Assembly (NCBI RefSeq): GCF_000422905.1
Contig: NZ_AUGY01000026.1
Location: 1 to 64,000 of the forward strand
Reading direction: 5' to 3'
Origin: Paenibacillus alginolyticus DSM 5050 = NBRC 15375
GTDB taxonomy: Bacteria > Bacillota > Bacilli > Paenibacillales > NBRC-103111
Length of the DNA stretch: 64,000 nt
Positions 55,103 to 63,515 of this stretch are shown piece after piece; positions within the stretch are counted from its first letter, which is position 1; each line of letters opens with the position of its first letter. The translations under genes were made by a program, and so were the position numbers. The notes below the pieces were generated by a model that saw only the letters and a program-made list of their open reading frames with translations, made no database searches and was not told the DNA's origin.

Positions 55103-55118
55103 AGCAAGAATCGTGCCA
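55103..55118 (-). promoter_or_regulatory. Sigma-54 promoter upstream of rpoN itself
   Basis: Minus strand TTGGCAC-GATTC-TTGCT, a full consensus match about 150 bases upstream of rpoN. The glpX terminator (55163-55201) separates it from the preceding gene, so rpoN is its only obvious target. Confidence 0.82.
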
Positions 55119-55162
55119 ACCGAATACAATATCTCATAAAAGCTGATCCTTTGTTATAAACA

Positions 55163-55201
55163 CAAAGAAATCTCTCCTTAATTCAAAGAGAGATTTCTTT
55201 G
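55163..55201 (-). terminator. Terminator of the glpX operon
   Basis: AAAGAAATCTCTC paired with GAGAGATTTCTTT around an AT-rich loop; T-rich on the minus strand. Confidence 0.75.
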
Positions 55202-55226
55202 CATATGTAGTTCTCTATATGCCTGC

Positions 55227-56192
55227 TCAGGCGCTCCCGAGGTGGTACTCATGCATCTGATGAGCACATTGAATGAAACGAACCGTCTGAGTTTGCGCCC
55301 TCATAACGACCGAATGTGTTTCTGCGCGACCGCCGAATAAAAATTTAACACCGCTCAGGAAGTCTCCTGAGGTCACACCCGTTGCTGCAAAATAAATGTC
55401 AGATTCGCCTACCAATTCGCGCATTCCAAGCACTTTGGAAGGATCAACAATCCCCATTTCCTTGCATCGCCCCATTTCTTCGTCATTCTCCGGGAGAAGC
55501 CGTCCTTGAAATTCGCCTCCCATACAACGTAGGGCAGCGGCTGCGAGCACACCTTCCGGTGCGCCTCCGGAACCTACGTGGAGATCAATGCCCGTTTCTG
55601 GGAAAGCTGCTGCCATAGCACCCGCAACATCGCCATCATTCAGCAAATGAATTTTGACACCCAGCGTCCGTAAAACAAGGATTTTATCTGCATGTCTCTT
55701 ACGATCCAAGATGGAAACGGTCAGCTCTGTTATCTCTTTTTGTAAAAGTGCAGCGGCCTTTCTAATCGTTAATTCGAGGGGGTCATCCAATTTCAGTTGA
55801 CCCACCAAACGCGGTCCTACTGCCAGCTTTTCCATATACATATCCGGTGCATGCAGCAGGTTCCCTTTCTCAGCAATGGCTACAACGGACAGGGCATTGT
55901 TCCTGCCGCTGGCTACAATATCGGTACCTTCGAGCGGATCAACAGCCACATCATACTCGGGACCCAACCCATTTCCTACAGACTCACCGATGAACAGCAT
56001 CGGGGCTTCATCCATCTCACCTTCACCAATGACAACTGTTCCTCGGAATGGTATGGAGCTAAAAATAGAACGCATAGCAGAAGTTGCTGCCTCGTCAGCG
56101 CTGTGTTTATTCCCTTTTCCCGTCCAACGTGCGGACGCTAAAGCCGCAGATTCTGTTACTCGTACAATTTCCAGAGACAAATCTCTTTGCAT
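55227..56192 (-). CDS. glpX: Fructose-1,6-bisphosphatase, class II
   Basis: 321-residue metal-dependent phosphatase of gluconeogenesis (fructose-1,6-bisphosphate to fructose-6-phosphate). GEGEMDEAPML, the metal-site motif DPLEGT and GSGGAPEGVLAAAALRC are all present. Last gene after PPSR; the same-strand order pckA, ccpN, PPSR, glpX groups gluconeogenic functions. Confidence 0.93.
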   Translation of the reverse strand: MQRDLSLEIVRVTESAALASARWTGKGNKHSADEAATSAMRSIFSSIPFRGTVVIGEGEMDEAPMLFIGESVGNGLGPEYDVAVDPLEGTDIVASGRNNALSVVAIAEKGNLLHAPDMYMEKLAVGPRLVGQLKLDDPLELTIRKAAALLQKEITELTVSILDRKRHADKILVLRTLGVKIHLLNDGDVAGAMAAAFPETGIDLHVGSGGAPEGVLAAAALRCMGGEFQGRLLPENDEEMGRCKEMGIVDPSKVLGMRELVGESDIYFAATGVTSGDFLSGVKFLFGGRAETHSVVMRAQTQTVRFIQCAHQMHEYHLGSA

Positions 56193-56237
56193 ACATCATT
56201 CACCCTTTCTATTAGGAAATGTTGGCTTCCTGGCTGG

Positions 56238-57038
56238 CTATCTGTCTGCTAGAATCAGACCAGCCGTTTCTTCAATGGCTTTCTCACTGACATCGATGAT
56301 CTTACAACCAAGCTCACGATATAAATTCATTGCAAATGCCAGCTCTTCTTCGACTCGCTCCCCAGTCGCATATTTAGCGCCAAAAGGAAGTCCGACCGCT
56401 TTCAGACGTTCCGTACGAATACGTACTAGTTGTTCGGGACTCATCGTCAAACCAATCAATTTACTCGGGTCTAGCTCATATATAATTGCAGGCGGCTTTA
56501 CCTCAGGTACAAGCGGGTAATTCGCCACCTTATAGCCTTTGTGCGCCAAATAAATACTGAGTGGCGTTTTGGAGGTTCGGGAAGGTCCGATTAACACAAT
56601 CTGCGCTTGCTTCATAGCGTTTGGGTCCTTGCCATCGTCACTGTTTACCGTGAACTCTACCGCTTCCACTCGTTGGTAGTATTGTTCATCAAGCTGATAA
56701 AGCAAACCGACTTTCCGCTTTGGGGATCCCTTAAAGGTATCTATGAAAGCCTGCATCATGGGTCCCATGATATCAATGGCATTTACACTTAAACGTATAG
56801 CTTCCTGCCGCATCATCTCTCTAAGCTCAGGCAATACTAACGTATAAGCAATGAAACCATCCACTTTCGCTGCCTCTTCTACTAAAGCGCGCACTTCATC
56901 TTCCGTTCGGATAGATCCGAAACGTCTGACTTGCACTTGACTTGCATTAAATTGGCGGATCGTTGCTTGTACGACAGTATTCGCTGTTTCCCCTACTGAA
57001 TCCGAACAAACGAAAATCGTATGGATCTTCTCTCCCAC
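56238..57038 (-). CDS. Pyruvate, phosphate dikinase / PEP synthase regulatory protein (PPSR, YqfL-like)
   Basis: 266-residue bifunctional kinase/pyrophosphorylase that switches PPDK or PEP synthase off and on by threonine phosphorylation. The P-loop-like GPSRTSKTPLS and following KVANYPLVPEVKPP are diagnostic; the N-terminus IFVCSDSVGETA is typical. In B. subtilis the homologue yqfL lies beside ccpN and modulates CcpN action, and the same adjacency (15-base gap) is seen here. Confidence 0.92.
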   Translation of the reverse strand: MGEKIHTIFVCSDSVGETANTVVQATIRQFNASQVQVRRFGSIRTEDEVRALVEEAAKVDGFIAYTLVLPELREMMRQEAIRLSVNAIDIMGPMMQAFIDTFKGSPKRKVGLLYQLDEQYYQRVEAVEFTVNSDDGKDPNAMKQAQIVLIGPSRTSKTPLSIYLAHKGYKVANYPLVPEVKPPAIIYELDPSKLIGLTMSPEQLVRIRTERLKAVGLPFGAKYATGERVEEELAFAMNLYRELGCKIIDVSEKAIEETAGLILADR

Positions 57039-57053
57039 TTACACTCCCCCTGA

Positions 57054-57689
57054 TTAAGTACCCAGCGCTACATCAAGCAGCAATTTGGTCATTGTTGTTT
57101 TCGTAATTCGGCCAACCACTTCATCTGGCTCTTGATCAGCCTCACTCTTAACCACAGGCAGCCCATCTACTTGATGATGAATCATTTTCCGCGCTGCTTC
57201 TAATACACTGTCTTCCGGGTTTACCGTCACAACATTCGGATGCCTTGTCATGACTAGTGAAACGGGCATTGTATTTGCCGTCGCTTGCCCAAGCGTAACC
57301 TTTAGCAAGTCCTTCCTAGTAACAATGCCGGCTAATACCCCCTGCATATTTACAACAATCAAGCTTCCTACATTTTCGAGAAAAAGAGTTACTACAGCGT
57401 CGCTTACGGTGGCGGTTTCCCTTAGAACAATAGGGATTCCCATGACATCCTTAACTTTTACAGCTTCTATATGTTTGAAAGGTGAATCTACTTCAAGAGC
57501 AGCCGTTCCTAGGAAATATCCTACCTTTGGTTTGGCATCGATATAGCGAAGCATGACCAAAACAGCAAGGTCGGAACGAATGGTTGGACGGCTAATTCCA
57601 AGCAACTCAGCAATTCGCTCCCCTGTAATCGGTGCATGCTTTTTGACGAGATCGATCATTTCCATCTGTCGGGATGTAAGCTCTATGAT
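57054..57689 (-). CDS. ccpN: CcpN-type transcriptional repressor of gluconeogenic genes
   Basis: About 211 residues: a helix-turn-helix (PITGERIAELLGISRPTIRSDL region) and two CBS domains. Represses pckA and gapB on glycolytic carbon in B. subtilis. The first ATG (57665) is 30 bases from the strong site GAAAGGAGG. In frame between them lie only AAC ATC ATA GAG CTT…, and the encoded IELTSRQ matches the IELNKRQ-like start of CcpN. So ATC (57689) or ATA (57686) is the likely start, an unusual initiator. Adjacent pckA is probably its target. Confidence 0.85.
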   Translation of the reverse strand: MIELTSRQMEMIDLVKKHAPITGERIAELLGISRPTIRSDLAVLVMLRYIDAKPKVGYFLGTAALEVDSPFKHIEAVKVKDVMGIPIVLRETATVSDAVVTLFLENVGSLIVVNMQGVLAGIVTRKDLLKVTLGQATANTMPVSLVMTRHPNVVTVNPEDSVLEAARKMIHHQVDGLPVVKSEADQEPDEVVGRITKTTMTKLLLDVALGT

Positions 57690-57746
57690 GTTTCCCTCCT
57701 TTCGTAAATCTTGTCTTACCTAATTCTAACTCAACTAATGTTCGTT

Positions 57747-59312
57747 TTAAATCTTAGGTCCAGCAGCGATGATACGTTCATCGACACCAGCGAATTTTTG
57801 GAAGTTGTTGATAAAACGCTGCGCTAATTCCTTCGCCTTGACGTCATATCGACTTTGATCTTGCCAAGTGTTCCTTGGCAGCAAGAGCTCGCTCGGAACC
57901 CCTGGTACCGCATCAGGACATAACAGACCGAAGAACGGAACTTCCGTGAACGTCGTCTTCTCCAAGCTGCCGTTTAAAGCAGCTGTCACCATCGCTCTTG
58001 TATACCCCAAATTCATACGTTCGCCTTCGCCGTAAGAACCGCCGACCCAACCCGTATTAATGAGGTATACGTTGGCCTTATGTTCTTCGATTTTACGCCC
58101 CAGCATTTGTGCATAAACGTTAGGACGAAGCGGAAGGAATGGCGACCCGAAACAAGTAGAAAATGTTGCTTCTGGTTCCGTAACTCCGCGCTCTGTACCT
58201 GCCAGCTTTGACGTGTAACCAGACAGGAAGTGATACATCGCTTGTTCTTTCGTAAGCTTGGATATAGGAGGCAGAACGCCGGAAGCATCTGCCGTCAAGA
58301 ACATGATCACATCAGGATGACCGGCAACTCCCGGTATCTTCACTCCAGGGATATACTCCAGTGGATAGGCTGCGCGTGTATTCTCCGTAATCTGCGTATT
58401 GCCGTAATCGGCAATGCCGCTAGTTGGATCAATCACCACATTCTCCAAAACCGTGCCGAATCGGATAGCTTGCCAAATCTGCGGTTCCTTCTGCTCGGTA
58501 AGGCCAGCGCATTTTGCGTAGCAGCCTCCCTCGAAATTAAACACGCCGGTCTCCGACCAGCCATGCTCATCATCGCCAATGAGACGACGATTCGGATCTG
58601 CGGAAAGAGTCGTTTTCCCTGTGCCTGATAACCCGAAGAACAAGGCTACATTTCCTTCTTCACTAACATTGGCCGAGCAATGCATAGGTAGAACTTCTTG
58701 ACCGGGCAAGATATAATTCAAGACGCTGAAAATGGATTTCTTCATTTCACCGGCGTACTCCGTACCGCCAATCAGAACAACCTTTTTCTCAAAGGAGAGG
58801 CAGATGAACGTTTCTGATCTAGTACCGTCAATGAGAGGATCCGCTTTTAAACCGGGTAGAGCAATAACGGTGAACTCCGGCTTATGCGCCAGCAGTTCCA
58901 TCTGACTCGGACGAATAAACAGTTGTCTGGCGAACAAATTGTGCCAAGCATACTCATTGACTACCCGAATCGGCAGCCTGTACGCCGTATCTGCTCCTGC
59001 AAAGCCATCAAAGATGAACAATTCTTTCGTCGCCATGTAGTCTTGCGCTTTTTGATACAACCGCTCAAATTGCTGCTCCGACATCGGCTGATTCACGGCT
59101 CCCCAATCGATATGATCCGTTACAGAAGCTTCATTTACAATGTATTTGTCTTTGGGAGAACGCCCTGTATACTTACCAGTGTTCACTTGAAGCGCTCCAG
59201 AGGACGCGAAAGACCCTTCTTTGCGCTCGATGCTCATTCTCATTAGCTCTGACACTGACAAATTGTAGTGGGTGGCACCTGCTCTTAGCTGTTCAACCTT
59301 TAGTTCTATGCT
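57747..59312 (-). CDS. pckA: Phosphoenolpyruvate carboxykinase (ATP)
   Basis: 521-residue enzyme that makes PEP from oxaloacetate with ATP. The kinase-1a motif [11 protein letters not shown] and the following LIGDDEHGW metal site, plus RNPEN-region equivalents, are present. ATG 59312 (MSIELKV) is preferred over in-frame 59336; GAGGAATGGGAG lies just before it. Direct repeats upstream look like CcpN operators. Confidence 0.94.
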   Translation of the reverse strand, partial: SIELKVEQLRAGATHYNLSVSELMRMSIERKEGSFASSGALQVNTGKYTGRSPKDKYIVNEASVTDHIDWGAVNQPMSEQQFERLYQKAQDYMATKELFIFDGFAGADTAYRLPIRVVNEYAWHNLFARQLFIRPSQMELLAHKPEFTVIALPGLKADPLIDGTRSETFICLSFEKKVVLIGGTEYAGEMKKSIFSVLNYILPGQEVLPMHCSANVSEEGNVALFFGLSGTGKTTLSADPNRRLIGDDEHGWSETGVFNFEGGCYAKCAGLTEQKEPQIWQAIRFGTVLENVVIDPTSGIADYGNTQITENTRAAYPLEYIPGVKIPGVAGHPDVIMFLTADASGVLPPISKLTKEQAMYHFLSGYTSKLAGTERGVTEPEATFSTCFGSPFLPLRPNVYAQMLGRKIEEHKANVYLINTGWVGGSYGEGERMNLGYTRAMVTAALNGSLEKTTFTEVPFFGLLCPDAVPGVPSELLLPRNTWQDQSRYDVKAKELAQRFINNFQKFAGVDERIIAAGPKI

Positions 59313-59346
59313 CATTCTCCCATTCCTCTCATCCATAAGGTATCAT

Positions 59347-59390
59347 TTATATAGTGTGTTCTATTTATTATATAGTGTACATTATATAAC
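59347..59390. promoter_or_regulatory. Repeated boxes upstream of pckA, possible CcpN operators
   Basis: TTATATAGTGTG (59347-59358) and TTATATAGTGTA (59368-59379), 21 bases apart (two helical turns), then an inverted partial copy ATTATATAAC. On the minus strand they read ACACTATATAA, resembling the CcpN box TRTGHYATAYW at 8-9 of 11 positions. They also contain TATAAT-like -10 elements. Confidence 0.5.
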
Positions 59391-59473
59391 GAAATAAGTG
59401 AATATAATATTGTTTATAGCACATAAAATAATTTTTTATCACCATTCGACACAAATAATACACAATAATACGA

Positions 59474-59516
59474 AAAACTCTCCTTTCACTCCATCTGAAG
59501 GAATGAAAAGAGAGTC
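59474..59516 (-). terminator. Terminator of the chromate transporter genes
   Basis: ACTCTC-TTTCA-TCC pairs with GGA-TGAAA-GAGAGT; minus strand continues TTTTTCG. Confidence 0.7.
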
Positions 59517-59539
59517 CTGTAAGAAGACAGCTTTATAAA

Positions 59540-60082
59540 TTACTGGAAAAATACGATGCCCATAACACCCGCAAATACGATGACCATAAAGGGATGCAGC
59601 TTATATTTGATAATGACCACAAAGGCACCTGCCGCAATAAGTACCGTCGCAATTTGGTCCCAAGATATTTGGTACTTCACTGGACCTAACCCCGACCACC
59701 CGAAGTGTATCGCTGCAAAAATGATAAAGCCTGTTACAACTGGTTTCAAGCCATAGAAAGAAGATTTAAACCATTTATTCGCGTGCCACTTATACAAAAA
59801 AGCGGCTAATACAATAATAAGGATGAGCGAAGGCAGCACCATTCCTAACGTAGCTGCAATAGCGCCAGGCATGCCTGCCGTATGAAAACCGATTAAGGTA
59901 GCACTATTCGTTGCAATCGGTCCTGGTCCTGTACCTGCTAAGGATATCACGTTATTAAAATCATCTGCAGTAAGCCATTGATGCCTCTCCACCTCAAGTT
60001 GGATAACAGGCATCATGGCATAACCGCCTCCGAAGGAGATAAGGCCAGTTTTAAAGAAAGTAATAAATAAACTTAAAAGCAT
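59540..60082 (-). CDS. Chromate transporter ChrA-family half protein (second)
   Basis: 180-residue half-size CHR protein with six hydrophobic segments and the family motif KTGLISFGGGYAMMPVIQ. Half-size ChrA proteins act in pairs and may export chromate or another oxyanion. ATG 60082 follows GAGGTGG; its gene starts 15 bases after the other half. Confidence 0.87.
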   Translation of the reverse strand: MLLSLFITFFKTGLISFGGGYAMMPVIQLEVERHQWLTADDFNNVISLAGTGPGPIATNSATLIGFHTAGMPGAIAATLGMVLPSLILIIVLAAFLYKWHANKWFKSSFYGLKPVVTGFIIFAAIHFGWSGLGPVKYQISWDQIATVLIAAGAFVVIIKYKLHPFMVIVFAGVMGIVFFQ

Positions 60083-60097
60083 AATCCACCTCAATCC

Positions 60098-60742
60098 TCA
60101 AATCCCGTCTGCGATGAAATAGTCGGCAGGACGATTGCTTTTGTCCCCTGCCATAGCGTCTTCTTGCTTCTTGATTGGACTCTTCATTCCCCAGTGTTGT
60201 TTCAAGAAAACAACGACAATCCCGACCAATAGGCCGAATATAACCATTAAAATGGGGGATATCGGTAGGAAGAGCAGCAGAAGCACGGTGCCAACTGCAG
60301 CTGTTAGTGTCATAATATCTACAATCGAGGATTTCGCCATTTTGTAAGCAGCGGCAGCGATTAATCCTACGATAGCGGCATGGATGCCTTCCATAATAGC
60401 TTGCATTTTCGGATAACTTTGAAGGAAAGTGTAGATGATGCTAAGCAGTATCACGATAAAAAAGGTAGGAAGCGTAATGCCGACTACGGCTGCTACCGCT
60501 CCTCTTATCCCTGCCAAATGATATCCAACTAAAGCTGATACATTAACGCCAATACCACCCGGAGCGGCACCTGAAATAGCAAGCAGTTCCGACATCTCAT
60601 CGTCGGTCATCCACTTGTTCGTTACGACAACTTCTCTTTGGATTGCAGGAAGCATGGCATAACCACCACCGAATGTGAGTGGGCTGATACGAAGAAACGT
60701 CCAAAAAATATTTAGTAAATGACGAAAGTTATTCATCGGCAT
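60098..60742 (-). CDS. Chromate transporter ChrA-family half protein (first)
   Basis: 214 residues with RISPLTFGGGYAMLPAIQ and GAAPGGIGVNVSALVGY motifs and six hydrophobic segments, plus a short polar tail. Start at ATG 60742 after GGGGAGG. Pairs with the downstream half; resembles B. subtilis ywrB/ywrA-type organisation. Confidence 0.87.
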   Translation of the reverse strand: MPMNNFRHLLNIFWTFLRISPLTFGGGYAMLPAIQREVVVTNKWMTDDEMSELLAISGAAPGGIGVNVSALVGYHLAGIRGAVAAVVGITLPTFFIVILLSIIYTFLQSYPKMQAIMEGIHAAIVGLIAAAAYKMAKSSIVDIMTLTAAVGTVLLLLFLPISPILMVIFGLLVGIVVVFLKQHWGMKSPIKKQEDAMAGDKSNRPADYFIADGI

Positions 60743-60942
60743 GTTGGTAGACCTCCCCTGCACTTGATTCTATTTTGAACTAAAGACGGCATATTGTCCA
60801 ATCAAAAGTTTTAATCCCTTCTCACATTATCGCTTATAATGCAGGATGTACGTCTAACTCAATCCCGATCATCCCGATTATTTTGCTAAGTTTAATTTAT
60901 TTTGGTTAAAAGGTGATCTCTTACCGCTTTATCTATGAAAAC

Positions 60943-60981
60943 AAAAAAATGCGTACTCTACAGTTGTAGGGGACGCATTTT
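60943..60981 (-). terminator. Terminator of the YitT gene at 60998
   Basis: ATGCGT…ACGCAT stem with T-rich minus-strand tail (AAAAAAATGCGT on the plus strand). Confidence 0.65.
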
Positions 60982-60997
60982 GGGGTGCACTCCAGTG

Positions 60998-61618
60998 CTA
61001 TTTCAATTTCATCGTACAAAAACTAGTCGCTAAACCGCCTGCGGTAATTGTAAGGATGGAAAGCAGAAATGTTTCAGCCGACAGCAGTAGTCCTCCAAGG
61101 CAGATAATTACACCATCGGTGATAAAAATAATGATCCCCACATTGATCGGAACCCATTTTGAGAAATATTGAGCCAGCAAGTCCGTTCCTCCGGTACTCG
61201 TTTCATAACGCAGCATGATTCCTATTCCAGTACCCACAATAAATCCGCCGATCACGGAGCTGCTGAATGATGTTAAATCCACATAATATAAGAAAAGTTC
61301 ACTGTATGGCCCTAGGAAATCGATCACGAATGAAGAAAATAACAATCCATAAATACTGTTGTAAAACATGTCACTGTAATGAAACCATACCAATATGAAG
61401 ATAGGAACGCTGCACAAAAACATAATAAGTCCCACTTTGAATCCAAATAAATAATGGATAATAAGAGCAATTCCAATAAGCCCGCCATCCAGTATCTTAT
61501 AAGGCATCAGAAAAAAATTGATACCTATTGCGATCAGTAAACTTCCCAAAATGATTGCTGCATGCTTTTGTAGCGAAGGCAAACAAACCAGCTCCTGTAA
61601 AAGGCTTGTCTGATTCAT
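60998..61618 (-). CDS. YitT-family membrane protein, short form
   Basis: 206 residues with about six hydrophobic segments (DUF161 type: ILDGGLIGIALIIHYLFG, YETSTGGTDLLAQ) and no C-terminal DUF2179 domain, unlike the paralogue at 35319. No clear ribosome site at the ATG. Function unknown; its position before a forespore lipoprotein gene suggests, but does not show, a sporulation link. Confidence 0.8.
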   Translation of the reverse strand: MNQTSLLQELVCLPSLQKHAAIILGSLLIAIGINFFLMPYKILDGGLIGIALIIHYLFGFKVGLIMFLCSVPIFILVWFHYSDMFYNSIYGLLFSSFVIDFLGPYSELFLYYVDLTSFSSSVIGGFIVGTGIGIMLRYETSTGGTDLLAQYFSKWVPINVGIIIFITDGVIICLGGLLLSAETFLLSILTITAGGLATSFCTMKLK

Positions 61619-61686
61619 ATGCTGTTAAGAGAAATAAAAGAATATAATCTTTTTATAGACGCGAACATACTGACCGAGCCCAGTCC

Positions 61687-61728
61687 AAAAAAGCAGCAGG
61701 CAGCCGGTCAAAGTGCCGGCTGCCTGCT
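61687..61728 (-). terminator. Terminator of the YhcN-family gene
   Basis: 13-bp perfect stem AGCAGGCAGCCGG/CCGGCTGCCTGCT, minus strand followed by TTTTTTGG. Confidence 0.85.
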
Positions 61729-61751
61729 CATAAACCATCCCTGATAAGAAA

Positions 61752-62234
61752 TTATTTGGCGGTCGGGAAAACCCGAGCTACGATCTCTTTAAACTGGTCA
61801 ACAAAACCGGCAACAGGCCTTCCTTGTTGAACATCTTGTACATAAGTATTGAAGCGGTTCACCAAATCTGGATTCGTTGAAACGTAAACATTCTGGATAT
61901 TTGGATCCGTTGCCTTGACTTGATTGGCAATTTGATCTTCAATATCACGCGTTAATTGTTGATCGTTTTTTAGCACAGCTGCAACATAGGCATTTCTTTT
62001 GGTTACCAGCACATTTGTTTGTTTTACGCTGCCTAGCTCTACAATTTTAGCTGCCGCTACTTTCGCTATTTGGATGCGATTATCCTCATTCACTGGTTGT
62101 TGAACTTGCTGCTGTTTAATTGGTGCATTTTGCTGGTTTTGGGTATTTGGTTTAGCTGCACAGCCCGATAGTAATATCGACATGGTCGCTGCGGTTAAAA
62201 TCAAAACTTTATGAGAACCTTTAGTTACTAACAT
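61752..62234 (-). CDS. YhcN/YlaJ-family sporulation lipoprotein
   Basis: 160 residues. Signal peptide with lipobox LSGC, a Gln/Asn/Pro-rich linker, then the YhcN domain (QIAKVAAAKIVELGSVKQTNVLVTKRNAYVAAVL in part). YhcN proteins sit in the inner spore membrane region and influence germination or outgrowth. A perfect sigma-G promoter upstream supports forespore expression. Confidence 0.88.
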   Translation of the reverse strand: MLVTKGSHKVLILTAATMSILLSGCAAKPNTQNQQNAPIKQQQVQQPVNEDNRIQIAKVAAAKIVELGSVKQTNVLVTKRNAYVAAVLKNDQQLTRDIEDQIANQVKATDPNIQNVYVSTNPDLVNRFNTYVQDVQQGRPVAGFVDQFKEIVARVFPTAK

Positions 62235-62275
62235 CGTACACCCCTTATCTGTTTTATTCTTTATGTGTTTGTGGT

Positions 62276-62305
62276 TAGTATGCTTTACTGATCATTTTCA
62301 TATTC
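62276..62305 (-). promoter_or_regulatory. Sigma-G promoter of the YhcN-family gene
   Basis: Minus strand GAATA, an 18-base spacer, CATACTA. Full match to the forespore consensus GMATR-N18-CATWMTA, about 45 bases upstream of the start. Confidence 0.8.
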
Positions 62306-62336
62306 ATTTCAATCATTTGGAGTAAATCGATTCATG

Positions 62337-62369
62337 AAAAAAACCTAGCGAAAGCTCCGCTAGGTTTTT
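62337..62369 (-). terminator. Terminator overlapping the EamA gene end
   Basis: AAACCTAGCG/CGCTAGGTTT stem, T-rich tail. The stop codon TAG of the EamA gene lies inside the stem. Confidence 0.8.
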
Positions 62370-63289
62370 GCTATCTCTATTCTTGCGCCTTTTGTTTGCC
62401 GTTTCTTTATTGCATAATTCGTGATGTACACCCCAACAACGATCCATATGGCACCTAAAAGATGATACATCCTTAACGATTCCCCGGTAAAAGCTGTTGC
62501 AAAAATGGCACTGAACATCGGAATTAAATTCAGAAAACCCGCACACCGCTGTGGTCCAACCAGCTCAATTGCTCGATTCCAGCTCAAGAAAGCTACAATC
62601 GAAGCAAACAAACCAATATAAATGAGGCCTGTTACAAGAGAAGGACTCCAATCAACGTGTGGCGACTTCCACGCCCACTCCACGGCTGAAAGCGGAAGAA
62701 GCAGCAGTAAGGCCACAGTCATTTGAATTAGTAAAAAAGGACTGGATGGGAAGCGTCCTGACATTTTTTTCATACCCACCGAATATAAAGACCAACACAG
62801 AACGGCCACTAGCATGAACAGGTCGCCTTTGTTAAATGAAAGACTCAGCAGCGCCGATACACTCCCTCGACTAATAATCCAGCTTACACCAGCCATGGAC
62901 ACCAAAATTCCTGGTAAAGCCGACCACGCGAATCGCTCTTTCATAACTAACCAGGTTAAAAGCACAACCATGATTGGCGTGGCCGAATTCATTAACGAAG
63001 CATTAATCGAACCCGTATATTGGACAGCCACATAAGTTAAGGTATTGAATCCGGCAACACCGGTTGCGGACAGAAAAAGGATCATTTTCCAGCTGCGGAG
63101 AAATTCAGCTCTTAGCTGCCAAGCCTGCCTACCGAAGAATGGAAGAAGACAAAGAAAAGCAATACTCCAACGTAATGCAGCCAGCGTAATCGGTGGGATG
63201 TGAAGGACAAGCGCCTTGCCAGCAACAAAATTGCCTCCCCATATACATGTGGCGAGAACTAGCAGAATGTAGGGGGAATGTTTGATCAT
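62360..63289 (-). CDS. EamA/DMT-family transporter
   Basis: 309 residues, ten hydrophobic segments in two EamA repeats (CIWGGNFVAGKAL near the start, GLFASIVAFLSWNRAIELVG in the second half). Substrate unknown. ATG 63289 (MIKHSP) follows AAGGAGC; the frame is open to 63331 without a site. Divergent from the gerA-type gene. Confidence 0.84.
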   Translation of the reverse strand: MIKHSPYILLVLATCIWGGNFVAGKALVLHIPPITLAALRWSIAFLCLLPFFGRQAWQLRAEFLRSWKMILFLSATGVAGFNTLTYVAVQYTGSINASLMNSATPIMVVLLTWLVMKERFAWSALPGILVSMAGVSWIISRGSVSALLSLSFNKGDLFMLVAVLCWSLYSVGMKKMSGRFPSSPFLLIQMTVALLLLLPLSAVEWAWKSPHVDWSPSLVTGLIYIGLFASIVAFLSWNRAIELVGPQRCAGFLNLIPMFSAIFATAFTGESLRMYHLLGAIWIVVGVYITNYAIKKRQTKGARIEIAKT

Positions 63290-63430
63290 ATCGATTCGTG
63301 CTCCTTTTTGAATAACTCGTGGATCATTCACTTCATCACATATTCATTCACCATGATAACATATGATTCAACCTACTAGGCGATGTATGGAAAATAAGAC
63401 GCGCTTATTTGGGATATTTTCCGCGAACTC

Positions 63431-63460
63431 GCATAGTGAATTCACAAAAGAACCATAATA
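63431..63460 (+). promoter_or_regulatory. Sigma-G promoter of the gerA-type gene
   Basis: GCATA, an 18-base spacer, CATAATA: a full match to the forespore consensus, 56 bases upstream of the ATG at 63516. Confidence 0.82.
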
Positions 63461-63515
63461 AAGAATGGAAATATTGGGCAATCCTGAATCACAGCGAGGA
63501 AGGAGATCGATAAGC

